DNA of 64,000 bases from Kiritimatiellia bacterium (lineage in GTDB: Bacteria > Verrucomicrobiota > Kiritimatiellia > JAFGHX01). The translations under genes were made by a program, and so were the position numbers. Positions 25,049 through 33,160 of this stretch are shown in pieces (the stretch's first letter is position 1; each line of letters starts with the position of its first letter). The notes beneath the pieces were generated by a model. It searched no databases. It saw only the letters and a program-made list of their open reading frames with translations, and was not told the DNA's origin. The stretch spans positions 1 to 64,000 of the forward strand of contig JAFGHX010000167.1 in the NCBI GenBank assembly GCA_016929905.1, written 5' to 3'.

Positions 25049-27355
25049 TCAGAACGAACACCGGCTCGCCGCTTGCAGGAAGCGGCGGACTCGCGATGAC
25101 AGACGAGCGGGCGCGAACGTCGCCAGCGCCAGGAGACAGATCCCTCTCCTGAGCAGCCCGACAGGCTTCTTGTTGGCCTCACAATGCAAGCCGGCGACAA
25201 GCGCGCCACACGACGTTCCCAGACTCGGTCTCAGGTGCTTGGGGAGAACTCGGCGCGTTCTGTAGACGCGCCAAGGCTGGAATGTCGGGTTCCCCCGTGC
25301 GCGGTAGTTATCGGCTGCCACCCACAGCAGATGCCGCCCGAGATCGGAGCCGGACGAGAGCCCGATCGCTCTGAGGGCCTGCTCCGTCAAGCTGTGCGCG
25401 GCCTGCTTGACCGCATCTCTGAACTGGCGATAGGTGAACAGGCCGGTCTTGAACACATCGACGCACAGGATCAACTGGACCACGGCCCAGGCGCGCGCAT
25501 CGCGGGCAGCCGCGCGCGACGGCCCGGCATCCACCAACTCACCGATGAGCCGTGTCACGTTCTGCGCCGCCTCCGCGCCGGTCGCGCAGATGTGCTTGTG
25601 CACAAACGTGCGCTGACGGCGCAGCAGTTCCTCGCGATGCGCCGGCTCGGCCAGCAGCCGTTCGATCTGGCGCTCCAGTTCCTCCACGGTCTCGGCCGTC
25701 TGCGCGCCCCCGTCCTCCACGAGAGGCTGCCGGGCTGTACAGGTCACGGCCTCCCGCAGGAAGACAACGGGCACGCCCGCCAGGATAGACTCCATCGCCG
25801 TCGTGCTGATGTTGTTGACCAACACGGCCACGTCCGCGTCGACCAGGAGATCAATGGGGGCCGCCTCGCTCAGCCGCAGATTGTCCACCGCCCTGAACGC
25901 CCGGCTCTCGTACAGCGTGTCGTAATCCCAGCGGGGATGCTTCTTGATCACCATGTCCCATTCCGGATGCCTCTGGCACATCCGGAGGATCTTCCGCCAG
26001 GATTGGCGATGCAGAGGAGAAGACCCGAATGTGGTGTCAATCAGCGATGAGACAAGCGTGGTGAACAATACGACCTTCGGCCGTTTTGCGGGCCCCGCCG
26101 AACGCAAGGGCTGGCGGCCCTCGGGGCCTGCGGAACGCGCAGCGAGCTGCGCGATGTCCGTTCGTAGGCAGCCTACAGGAACCGTCCTGTAGCCTTTCGC
26201 CCGCCACAGCGCCATCTGCCCGGCTTCGTAACGGCTCCACACCGCCACGTGCCCGCCAGTCCGTTCGCAGTAACTGCGATACACAAAGCTGTCCTTCGGT
26301 ACCCCGCCGTGGATGATGGACAAGGTCTGAATGCCTGCGTCTTGAAGGCCCTGGATCATGCACCGCTTGTGGCCCGGGCTATCCCACCCGACGACGGCCA
26401 ATTCAGGGGCAAACGCATGGGCGAGAAAGCGGCCGAACGAATACCATCCGGCACCCCTGACCAGCCGTTCGGCGTATTCGCGCCACACGAAGCTGAGGCA
26501 CTTGCCCGCCTTCAGCTCCCCTGCGGCGGGGCTGGTGCCAAGGGGGATCCCGGGACCGTTGCCGTTCCGCAAGGATTCCACGCGCCGCGAGAGATCTTCG
26601 GACGCAAACGGCAGTCCGAGAAGATAATCAATGCAGACATGGCCAAGGCCGCTCATCCCTCCGGCCGGCAGCACGAGGAACCAATCCGGGCGGTCCAGGC
26701 CGGATATCGCGCGGTGCAGCTGTTCGTCTTCGCGGTAGTCGGAGCCGGGACAGACGAACAGAACTGAGCAATTATCGCCATGCGACGGCGAGACTCCGGG
26801 CACGACGGATTCATAAGTCGGTGGGTTCTCGCTCTTTCCCGATGGAACATGCGGCTGGTCGAGAAAGACGGGTGAGGCCGGTATGCCGCAGTGCTCCGCA
26901 CAGCAGGCGACCACGGCGTTGAAGATGTCCGGAGGCGCATTGGCGGACGAGAATGTCGCCCTTTGCATCTCGCCAAAGTGCACGATCCGGGCCGGCCGAT
27001 GCTTCTCGATCGCCGCCAGCACAACGGCAGCCGCGCTCAGGGCGTACTTGATCGAATTGTACAGCTCCATCCGCATCAACCCGGCAATATCGCACCCCAT
27101 GTGCACGAATCGGCCGTTGAAGGTGGCGGCCACGGAGTTGCAGCACAGAGAGGCGGCCTCGACACACGCTCGCTGTAGCCGAGCGTCGAGGTACTGCTCC
27201 AGGTCGATGAAGGGAACGTCTGCCTCCTCGAGCGCGAACGAAACGTCGAGATCGGCAGACGCGACTGTCATGTGGGTGCCTAGCGCCCCATGCCTCCGCA
27301 ACGAGTCCAACTGCCGCCTGTTCGCAACGAAAGCTATCGTGCCCGCCGCGCTCAT
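25049..27355 (-). CDS. Large GT-B-like protein of surface-polymer loci, unassigned
   Basis: The 768-residue soluble protein is not firmly recognised. The middle portion (about 300-620) looks like a GT-B glycosyltransferase of the capsule/Kdo-transferase or CDP-glycerol-transferase kind. It has LSIIHGGVPKDSFVYRSYC, then VIKKHPRWDYDTLY and DADVAVLVNNISTTAMESIL with GVPVVFLRE, a donor-site arrangement used by such enzymes. The N-terminal 250 residues and C-terminal 150 residues match nothing I can name. It begins at an ATG that overlaps the asparagine synthetase-like gene by four bases, which suggests they work on the same intermediate. Confidence 0.6.
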   Translation of the reverse strand: MSAAGTIAFVANRRQLDSLRRHGALGTHMTVASADLDVSFALEEADVPFIDLEQYLDARLQRACVEAASLCCNSVAATFNGRFVHMGCDIAGLMRMELYNSIKYALSAAAVVLAAIEKHRPARIVHFGEMQRATFSSANAPPDIFNAVVACCAEHCGIPASPVFLDQPHVPSGKSENPPTYESVVPGVSPSHGDNCSVLFVCPGSDYREDEQLHRAISGLDRPDWFLVLPAGGMSGLGHVCIDYLLGLPFASEDLSRRVESLRNGNGPGIPLGTSPAAGELKAGKCLSFVWREYAERLVRGAGWYSFGRFLAHAFAPELAVVGWDSPGHKRCMIQGLQDAGIQTLSIIHGGVPKDSFVYRSYCERTGGHVAVWSRYEAGQMALWRAKGYRTVPVGCLRTDIAQLAARSAGPEGRQPLRSAGPAKRPKVVLFTTLVSSLIDTTFGSSPLHRQSWRKILRMCQRHPEWDMVIKKHPRWDYDTLYESRAFRAVDNLRLSEAAPIDLLVDADVAVLVNNISTTAMESILAGVPVVFLREAVTCTARQPLVEDGGAQTAETVEELERQIERLLAEPAHREELLRRQRTFVHKHICATGAEAAQNVTRLIGELVDAGPSRAAARDARAWAVVQLILCVDVFKTGLFTYRQFRDAVKQAAHSLTEQALRAIGLSSGSDLGRHLLWVAADNYRARGNPTFQPWRVYRTRRVLPKHLRPSLGTSCGALVAGLHCEANKKPVGLLRRGICLLALATFAPARLSSRVRRFLQAASRCSF

Positions 27356-29259
27356 TTCGTGCTAGCCGGCTCGGGAGGCCGCGAACCGGTGTATCCGAGC
27401 CCACTCGTGCCTCGCCCTTCCGCAAAAGTCAGCCCCGAGAGCCAAATTTCCAGGTTCAGCATCTGCCACAGAAACATCATGTGATTCTCTCGGGGTTCGC
27501 CAGAAACCACAATGCGCTCGTGCTCCCGGATCAACCGTTCGACTTCTTCGAGATCGTAGATTCCGCGATCCCGAAACGGCCGGGAGTGGACCATATCCAG
27601 AAGCAAGTCTTGCCCTTTGCCGCAGAACCACCGGTGCGCCGGGGCATTCCAGCCGGTCTTCTTGATCCGCATCCGAGTCTCTTCGGGCAGGATTCCGTAC
27701 ATGGCCTCCCTGAGCAAACGCTTCGTCACACCGTCCCGGATCTTGAGTCGCCCCGGCACCCTGAACATGAACTCCACCAGACGATGGTCGAGGAAAGGCA
27801 CGACATGAAGGAGGCCAAACGCGCTGCTCTGGCGGTCCTCCGCCCGCAGGCAACACGGCAGCGTTTCGCGAAAGATGTCCTGATAGCCTCTGTTCTTGAG
27901 GTAACTGGGAAACGGATGATCCATCTTCGGCGTGAACAATTCCACATTGAAATACTCGGGACGAAGCGCCGACGCATAGCGTTGCAGCCGTTCGCGGCAG
28001 GGCAGGCACTTGCCGGGTATGCTCAGGTCCACCAGTGTTCTGAGATTGTTTTCCGCAAGCTCCGCACTCTTGCGGTAGAGAGGGTGGTCGTGATGGCGAA
28101 TCCACATCCGGACTTCGTGCGCCAGGGCCTCTTCTTCTCCGAGGATTCGCAGATCGGCGAAATGGTACGGGAAGTACTCGTACTCGCCCGCATTCAGTTC
28201 GTCGCCGCCAAGGCCGCCAAACAGGGTCTGAACGCCCTGTTTGACGGCTTCCTCACAGAGCAAGAAATGGGAAAGCCAGGTGGCGGTCGCCACGGGCTCA
28301 TCGTGCGCCGCAATCATCCGAGTCAAGGTCTCCTGCAGATCCGGAGTATCGACGGTGATCGCGTGCCACCGGCTGACGGCCGCTTCCCGCATCGGTCGAA
28401 TATCTGCCGATTCGTCATAGGTGCGGTCGACGTACACGGTCGAAAACGCGTCCTGTGCGCAACCCGCCGTTTGGACGGCGCAGGCAAGCACAGAGGAAGA
28501 GTCCATGCCGCCCGAGAGAGTGAATCCCGGCCGTTCCGCGCGTTTGCGGCGCAGAGACACGGCATCGACAAGCAAATCCCGGTACCGTTCCGCCAGATCC
28601 CGTTCGGGCTCCTGAAATTCCGGCATCTGCTCGAGAGTCCAGTACGTGACCCTGCGGATCTCGCCGTCTCTGAGGCACAGCGCCGTGGCCGCCGGCAGTT
28701 GGGCAATGCCGGCATAGGGCGTGGCCTCCGGGTCATTGTCGAAATACCGATAGTGACAGCCTGCGTAGAGGCCGACATACTGCCGGTTCACTTCATGCGC
28801 GGCACCGGGCAAACACATCAACGCGCGAAGTCGAGACGCGAATGCAACGTACTTCGAGCTCGCCACGTAGTACAGCGGCTTCACGCCGAAACGGTCACGA
28901 GCCAACCACAGCGTGCCGTGGCGAGCATCGAACACCGCCGCGGCAAAATCGCCGTTCAGCCTTCGCAACGCCTCTTCAAGGCCGTAGCGGCGGTACAGGA
29001 TCAGAAGCAGCTCCGCGTCGGAGTCGACAGGCCCGAATTCGTCCCGGTTGTATAGACAACCGTCCAGCGCGACAAGCAGACGGTCGGCACTGCGGATGTT
29101 CGGGGCGCCGCGCCCGGTCCATCCCAGCGTCAGGCAGCCCAGATGCTCCGAACGCGCAAGCCAATCCAAGTCCGATCGCGAGACATCCAGCATCCGCGTG
29201 ACGAGCGCCTTACGCGGGCTGCTGTGATCGAGAGGCACTATTCCGGCAATTCTCGACAT
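27352..29259 (-). CDS. Asparagine synthetase homologue lacking the catalytic Cys2
   Basis: The 635-residue protein has both halves of an AsnB-type amidotransferase. The C-terminal half keeps the ATP P-loop SGGMDSSS (249-256) and LFGGLGGDELNAG, so acyl-adenylate formation should be possible. The N-terminal half begins MSRIAGIV where active enzymes begin MCGI: the nucleophile Cys is replaced by Ser. The glutamine-binding (N)GE-x-YN element reads LDGCLYN. This protein therefore probably cannot use glutamine and may take another amine, as beta-lactam synthetase-like relatives do. An intact paralogue lies at 33160-34989. The ATG is supported by the start context and no alternative begins MC. Confidence 0.85.
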   Translation of the reverse strand: MSRIAGIVPLDHSSPRKALVTRMLDVSRSDLDWLARSEHLGCLTLGWTGRGAPNIRSADRLLVALDGCLYNRDEFGPVDSDAELLLILYRRYGLEEALRRLNGDFAAAVFDARHGTLWLARDRFGVKPLYYVASSKYVAFASRLRALMCLPGAAHEVNRQYVGLYAGCHYRYFDNDPEATPYAGIAQLPAATALCLRDGEIRRVTYWTLEQMPEFQEPERDLAERYRDLLVDAVSLRRKRAERPGFTLSGGMDSSSVLACAVQTAGCAQDAFSTVYVDRTYDESADIRPMREAAVSRWHAITVDTPDLQETLTRMIAAHDEPVATATWLSHFLLCEEAVKQGVQTLFGGLGGDELNAGEYEYFPYHFADLRILGEEEALAHEVRMWIRHHDHPLYRKSAELAENNLRTLVDLSIPGKCLPCRERLQRYASALRPEYFNVELFTPKMDHPFPSYLKNRGYQDIFRETLPCCLRAEDRQSSAFGLLHVVPFLDHRLVEFMFRVPGRLKIRDGVTKRLLREAMYGILPEETRMRIKKTGWNAPAHRWFCGKGQDLLLDMVHSRPFRDRGIYDLEEVERLIREHERIVVSGEPRENHMMFLWQMLNLEIWLSGLTFAEGRGTSGLGYTGSRPPEPASTK

Positions 29260-29322
29260 TTCTGTAGGACCGTTTCCGCATGCGGGAGGACATGCGGCTC
29301 GGCGAGCAATTCAGAACATCGG

Positions 29323-30027
29323 CTACTTTCGTTCCGCCAGCAGAATCCGCCACTGGTGCGGGATATCCACAACGAACTCGGTGCCGTCCGCCGTGCGTTC
29401 GTCACGGATTCGCGTCACGACGAAGCCGTATGACGCCATGAAGGAGACCACTTCATCGATGGGATAGGTGTTGTGATAGACGCGGATATGGCGTTTCCCT
29501 TCGTCAAGATACGGATCCGCGGTGTACCGCACGATGAGGTCTTCGCCCAGACTCTCCCGGATCAGAACGCGCCTCCTGGCACAGCAGAGCAACCGCTCAA
29601 GCGGGAGCGCGTAATGGGGACTGTTCGTGAGGACGTTGAAACAAAGAATATTGTCAAATTCGCTATCGAGGTTCTCGATTGCGCCCAGAACGAACCGCTC
29701 GGGAGCCAGGCCCGTCGCGGGACACATCTCCGTGCGGGCCAGATCGATCAGTTCCGGCGTGTAGTCCAGGCCGTGGTATTCGATGGGCACGTGCCGTTGC
29801 CGGAATGACCAGTAGTAGTAGCCCCCCGCGCAGCCTGCGTCCAGAAGCGTCTCGCCGGACCGGGCTCGGGCCGCGAGGATCTCGGCCGCCTGTGCGGCAC
29901 ACGTCATCTCTTCGGCTTCCCGGCGGCAACGTCGTCGATACAGCTCGAACGTCCGGCGGTCGTTCGCCCAGGGGTTCCACAGCGGATTCGCCCGGCCGTA
30001 TGAAACCACATCCATTCGCTGGTCCAT
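29323..30027 (-). CDS. Class I SAM-dependent methyltransferase
   Basis: This 234-residue methyltransferase has motif I LLDAGCAGGYYYWSF, motif II GLDYTPELIDLA, an acidic FDNILCFNVLTNSPHYALP region and an RRVLIRESLGEDL motif. The Ala-Gly-Gly variation of motif I and the aromatic run after it are unusual but compatible with SAM binding. It is one of three methyltransferases in a row (to 31672) and probably modifies a sugar or a transferred amino-acid group. The ATG at 30027 is used, and the gaps to its neighbours are 63 and 51 bases. Confidence 0.78.
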   Translation of the reverse strand: MDQRMDVVSYGRANPLWNPWANDRRTFELYRRRCRREAEEMTCAAQAAEILAARARSGETLLDAGCAGGYYYWSFRQRHVPIEYHGLDYTPELIDLARTEMCPATGLAPERFVLGAIENLDSEFDNILCFNVLTNSPHYALPLERLLCCARRRVLIRESLGEDLIVRYTADPYLDEGKRHIRVYHNTYPIDEVVSFMASYGFVVTRIRDERTADGTEFVVDIPHQWRILLAERK

Positions 30028-30078
30028 CGGAACCGCTCCTTTACGCCGGACACGCGGTTGCGGCCGGCCTGCATCCTG

Positions 30079-30765
30079 TCAGTCTCGAATCCCGACAAAG
30101 AGCCAATGATCCGTCGATCCTTCTTCGTCGCGGATATGACTACCGTACGACCCGATGTGAAGCCGCCGGAACGGACGGAACAGGTGAGGCAATTCGTCAC
30201 GGTTCTTGAAGTTGATGAACATGGTTTCTTGTTGCCGCGGCGAGACAAGCTCAACCCTCTTGAAGTCTCCCGCCTCGGCCGTGACGCAGCGTGCGTACCA
30301 GCACGAATACGCCATCATGCTGGCAACGAATACCCCTCCCGGCCTCACCAGGGAATGGGCCTGCCCCACAATCCGCCCGATCTCCTCGTCCGTCAGATAG
30401 TACAGCACCTGATTGGCGAGAAAGACCGCAAATCGACCCGTCGGGGCAAGGTCGAGCAGGTTCGAACCGGAGGGCGGCACCACAAAGAAGTTGCGCGCGT
30501 GTTCTGGCATGAGCGTCTTGCACCGTTCCACGGCCGTGGTGCTCGTATCACAGCCATAGGGTGTGAAACCGTGGTCCAGGAAGTACTTCAAGTGCGCCCC
30601 GGCCCCACAGCCAAAGTCGAACACCGGTCCGGAGTCAAGGTGCAATTCCCACTCCAGGATATGGCGGTGCAGACGGATGAGGTGGGACTCGGGGTACACA
30701 AGGCCGTAACCGCCTTTGTACTTCTCTTCATACTGCTGCGCGCTCTGCTGCTGCTCCCCGCTCAT
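30079..30765 (-). CDS. Class I SAM-dependent methyltransferase
   Basis: The 228-residue protein shows motif I VFDFGCGAGAHLKYFLDHGF, motif II GCDTSTTAVERCKT and VFLANQVLYYLTDEEI, with SLVRPGGVFVASMMAY as the motif after the fourth strand. The N-terminus (SGEQQQSAQQYEEKYKGG) resembles sugar-methyltransferase starts. I chose the ATG at 30765; upstream sequence in frame overlaps nothing coding but lacks a further start with support. It is probably an O- or N-methyltransferase acting on the polymer or a nucleotide sugar. The target is not known. Confidence 0.78.
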   Translation of the reverse strand: MSGEQQQSAQQYEEKYKGGYGLVYPESHLIRLHRHILEWELHLDSGPVFDFGCGAGAHLKYFLDHGFTPYGCDTSTTAVERCKTLMPEHARNFFVVPPSGSNLLDLAPTGRFAVFLANQVLYYLTDEEIGRIVGQAHSLVRPGGVFVASMMAYSCWYARCVTAEAGDFKRVELVSPRQQETMFINFKNRDELPHLFRPFRRLHIGSYGSHIRDEEGSTDHWLFVGIRD

Positions 30766-30808
30766 GAGAATCTTCCCCGTCTGCCCGGTTGGGACATCGC
30801 GCTCGGCG

Positions 30809-31672
30809 TCAGGACCCGCCGCCCCGCTCCGCGCCGGCCGAGAGCAACGCGCGCAAGGTATACTTGCTGCTCGGTTCCTGCAAGCGCTCCAGACTCCGAA
30901 GCGCGAATCCGGCCCGCGCCGCCAACAGTGCCGCCGAGGCGGCGCTGAAGACGTGCAAGTGTTCAATGAAGAACTCTTCGCGTTCCGGGCCCTCCCGCAC
31001 CGCAGCCTCTCCGTCGGGAAGCTCGAGGTAGACGAATCCGTTCCCGCGCAGATGGTCCCGGCTCTTCGCCAACATCGCAACCGGGTCCGGTACGTGCTCG
31101 AGAACCTTGTTGAAGCTGACGAGATCGAAACGCCGCGCGTCGTCGAACGCCATGAAATCGGACAGAACGGCCTCCACGCCGACGATGTCCGCCAGGTGTT
31201 TCACCAGACGCGGGTCCCTATCGAGGGCCGTGCACTGCCAGCCCGCCGCCTTCATCGCGTGCGGAAACACGCCCAACCCCGAACCGACATCGAGGAGTGT
31301 CGAAGGCACCGGGGAACCGTCGGACCCGCCAGGACGCGCACCCGCGAACTCGAGCACCCGTGCGGCCCTGCCGGCGTTGTCCGATTCGCTCGGGTCAAGC
31401 GCAACGATGCGTTCGAACGCGGCTCGGATCCCGGCCTGATCGCGATACGTCCCCCCGACGTAGTCGCCCGCATACAGCGCGCTCAAGTCCATCCGGTGCA
31501 CGGAGAGAAAGTGGCCGCACACTTCGCACCGGGTCAACTCGCGCCGATAGGGGCCGGCAACGCTGGCCGCGAATCGCCGCTCCCCTGCCGGCGGCGCGTC
31601 GTACGCGAACACGCGGTCAAATCGGCCTGCACCGCACGGACAACGCAAGGCCGGCTGCGGCAGGCTAGGCAT
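30809..31672 (-). CDS. SAM-dependent methyltransferase with N-terminal Cys motifs
   Basis: The 287-residue protein couples an N-terminal segment containing CPCG and CEVCG (about 11-50), which could bind zinc, to a class I methyltransferase core with LLDVGSGLGVFPHAMKAAGW, ALDRDPRLVKHLADI and FDLVSFNKVLEHVPDP. This layout is seen in sugar C-methyltransferases and related polymer-modifying enzymes. It starts at an ATG that overlaps the small upstream gene by eight bases. It may act on a keto-sugar nucleotide. The reaction cannot be fixed from sequence alone. Confidence 0.78.
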   Translation of the reverse strand: MPSLPQPALRCPCGAGRFDRVFAYDAPPAGERRFAASVAGPYRRELTRCEVCGHFLSVHRMDLSALYAGDYVGGTYRDQAGIRAAFERIVALDPSESDNAGRAARVLEFAGARPGGSDGSPVPSTLLDVGSGLGVFPHAMKAAGWQCTALDRDPRLVKHLADIVGVEAVLSDFMAFDDARRFDLVSFNKVLEHVPDPVAMLAKSRDHLRGNGFVYLELPDGEAAVREGPEREEFFIEHLHVFSAASAALLAARAGFALRSLERLQEPSSKYTLRALLSAGAERGGGS

Positions 31673-32045
31673 CTTTCATCTCCCGCTCGAGCCGGTCGAG
31701 CACCGCGTCGTCGTCGAGCCAGCAGACGATGGCGAGTGCTTCCCTTTCGATGTACGCGTGCCACTCGGGCTCCTTCCCCTTCTCGACGAGGAAGAGGTAG
31801 AATTTCGACGCCGGCCCCTTCACCAATGCCGCGCGGAGCCCGAACCGGCGCAGACGCCCGTTCAGCGACGGCGTGGCGTAGAACCCCCAGGACTTGCGCG
31901 CGACGTCGTACTCCGCGCCGCTGTCCGTCACGAAGGTCACCTGCTCGTCGGGGGCCAGCCGGACACGCGCGCAGTCTTTCATGCGGATGGCCGACGCCCG
32001 GCCGACTTCAAACAGGCGCGGCGGGTCTATTACCTCGATCTTCAC
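31665..32045 (-). CDS. Small conserved-context protein after the amidotransferase
   Basis: I do not recognise this 126-residue protein. It is soluble, has no signal peptide, and begins MKIEVIDPPRLFEVGRASAI (GTG start at 32045, GTGA overlap with the amidotransferase gene). It contains DSGAEYDVARKSWGFYATPS and a hydrophobic central strand ASKFYLFLVEKGKEPEW, ending in an acidic helix. Tight coupling to the WbpG-type enzyme suggests a partner or a step in the same pathway. Function remains open. Confidence 0.6.
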   Translation of the reverse strand: MKIEVIDPPRLFEVGRASAIRMKDCARVRLAPDEQVTFVTDSGAEYDVARKSWGFYATPSLNGRLRRFGLRAALVKGPASKFYLFLVEKGKEPEWHAYIEREALAIVCWLDDDAVLDRLEREMKDA

Positions 32046-33160
32046 GTCCAGTTCCAATCCGGAATCAGGAAGTCCGGGATGGTCCATTTTCCGTCGCGCA
32101 TCTGCCAGACATCCCGGTTCCGGAACTTCTCGACGATCTCGAAGAATCGCGTCTGCGCGATACCGATGAACGCACAGAAGCGTTGAATGTCCTCCACGGG
32201 CCGCTCCTCGCCACGCGCCCGCAGGAGACGAATCGCCTGTTCGCGCGTCACACGTCCGGCCCGGATCTCCAACGACAGGTTGTCGAAGGCCCGGGTGATC
32301 CCGAACTTGTACCATTTCAGATAGTGATGAATGGAGACAAAATCGTCGTCGATATCCGCGTAGTCGTAGGTGCCGGTCTTCGGCCCGGCCTCGCGCGTGC
32401 GGAATCCGTGCTTCTGCGCCACCTTCAGGCTTGTCTCGGGATCCCAAGGGAAATAGTAGCCCAGGAACATCGCCAGAACGCCCGCCGCGGCCAACTCGTC
32501 GTCGCTCGGCCCGACGTAAGGCGTCATCACGCCTTGCGGCAGTTCCTCGCACACCCAGTCGCGAGCCGTGGTCCCGTCCATGACCCCGTAGCGCGCCAGC
32601 CACCGGCTGTCCAGCCTGAAGCCCTCGTCGGCCTCATCCACGCTCCCGTATTCGAACGCCGAGTTCTCACCCCAGACGACCAGCGGGATCCGGAATCTGA
32701 CGGCAATCTTGAGCGGGATATTGAACAGCGCCATATGCATGGGGATCGCCGGCGAACCGCGGGCGGCCAGGGCGCGCCGCATGAACACGCGCTCGACCCG
32801 CGGACTCACGGTGTAGTCGATATGATCGACCCCCAGCCCGATGAGGTTGTCCAGGTTCCGGCGTCCCAGTTCGGTGCGGCCGGGCGGCCGCCAGGTAACC
32901 GCCAGCGGCCTCATCCCGTATTCCAGGCACGTGGCAACCTGCCAATGACTGTCCTTGCCCCCGCTCACCGGAATCAGACAGTCGTACCCGATACTGTGTG
33001 ATTTCGCGCGTTCGACCACGCGGCGAAAGCTCCGTTCCCGCGCGGCCCAGTCGATGGTGCCCCGCGACTCGTACGTCCGGCATGCGTTGCACACGCCCTC
33101 CGTGTCGAGGCGTATGTTCGGGCGCGTATCCGGAATGACGCATCGGCAGCAGTAGCGCAT
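32042..33160 (-). CDS. N-acetyl sugar amidotransferase (WbpG/PseA type)
   Basis: The 372-residue enzyme fits the WbpG/PseA family, which converts an N-acetyl sugar into an acetamidino sugar using an ATP-activated amide and ammonia. It has zinc-type Cys residues at 4, 5, 7, 24 and 27, and the PP-loop SGGKDSHW at 66-73. IPMHMALFNIPLKIA and WGENSAFEYGS follow. The ATG at 33160 shares one base with the stop of the asparagine synthetase gene; a TTG three bases upstream is possible. With the synthase, formyltransferase and GNAT genes nearby, it points to a decorated nonulosonic-acid-like sugar. Confidence 0.88.
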   Translation of the reverse strand: MRYCCRCVIPDTRPNIRLDTEGVCNACRTYESRGTIDWAARERSFRRVVERAKSHSIGYDCLIPVSGGKDSHWQVATCLEYGMRPLAVTWRPPGRTELGRRNLDNLIGLGVDHIDYTVSPRVERVFMRRALAARGSPAIPMHMALFNIPLKIAVRFRIPLVVWGENSAFEYGSVDEADEGFRLDSRWLARYGVMDGTTARDWVCEELPQGVMTPYVGPSDDELAAAGVLAMFLGYYFPWDPETSLKVAQKHGFRTREAGPKTGTYDYADIDDDFVSIHHYLKWYKFGITRAFDNLSLEIRAGRVTREQAIRLLRARGEERPVEDIQRFCAFIGIAQTRFFEIVEKFRNRDVWQMRDGKWTIPDFLIPDWNWT

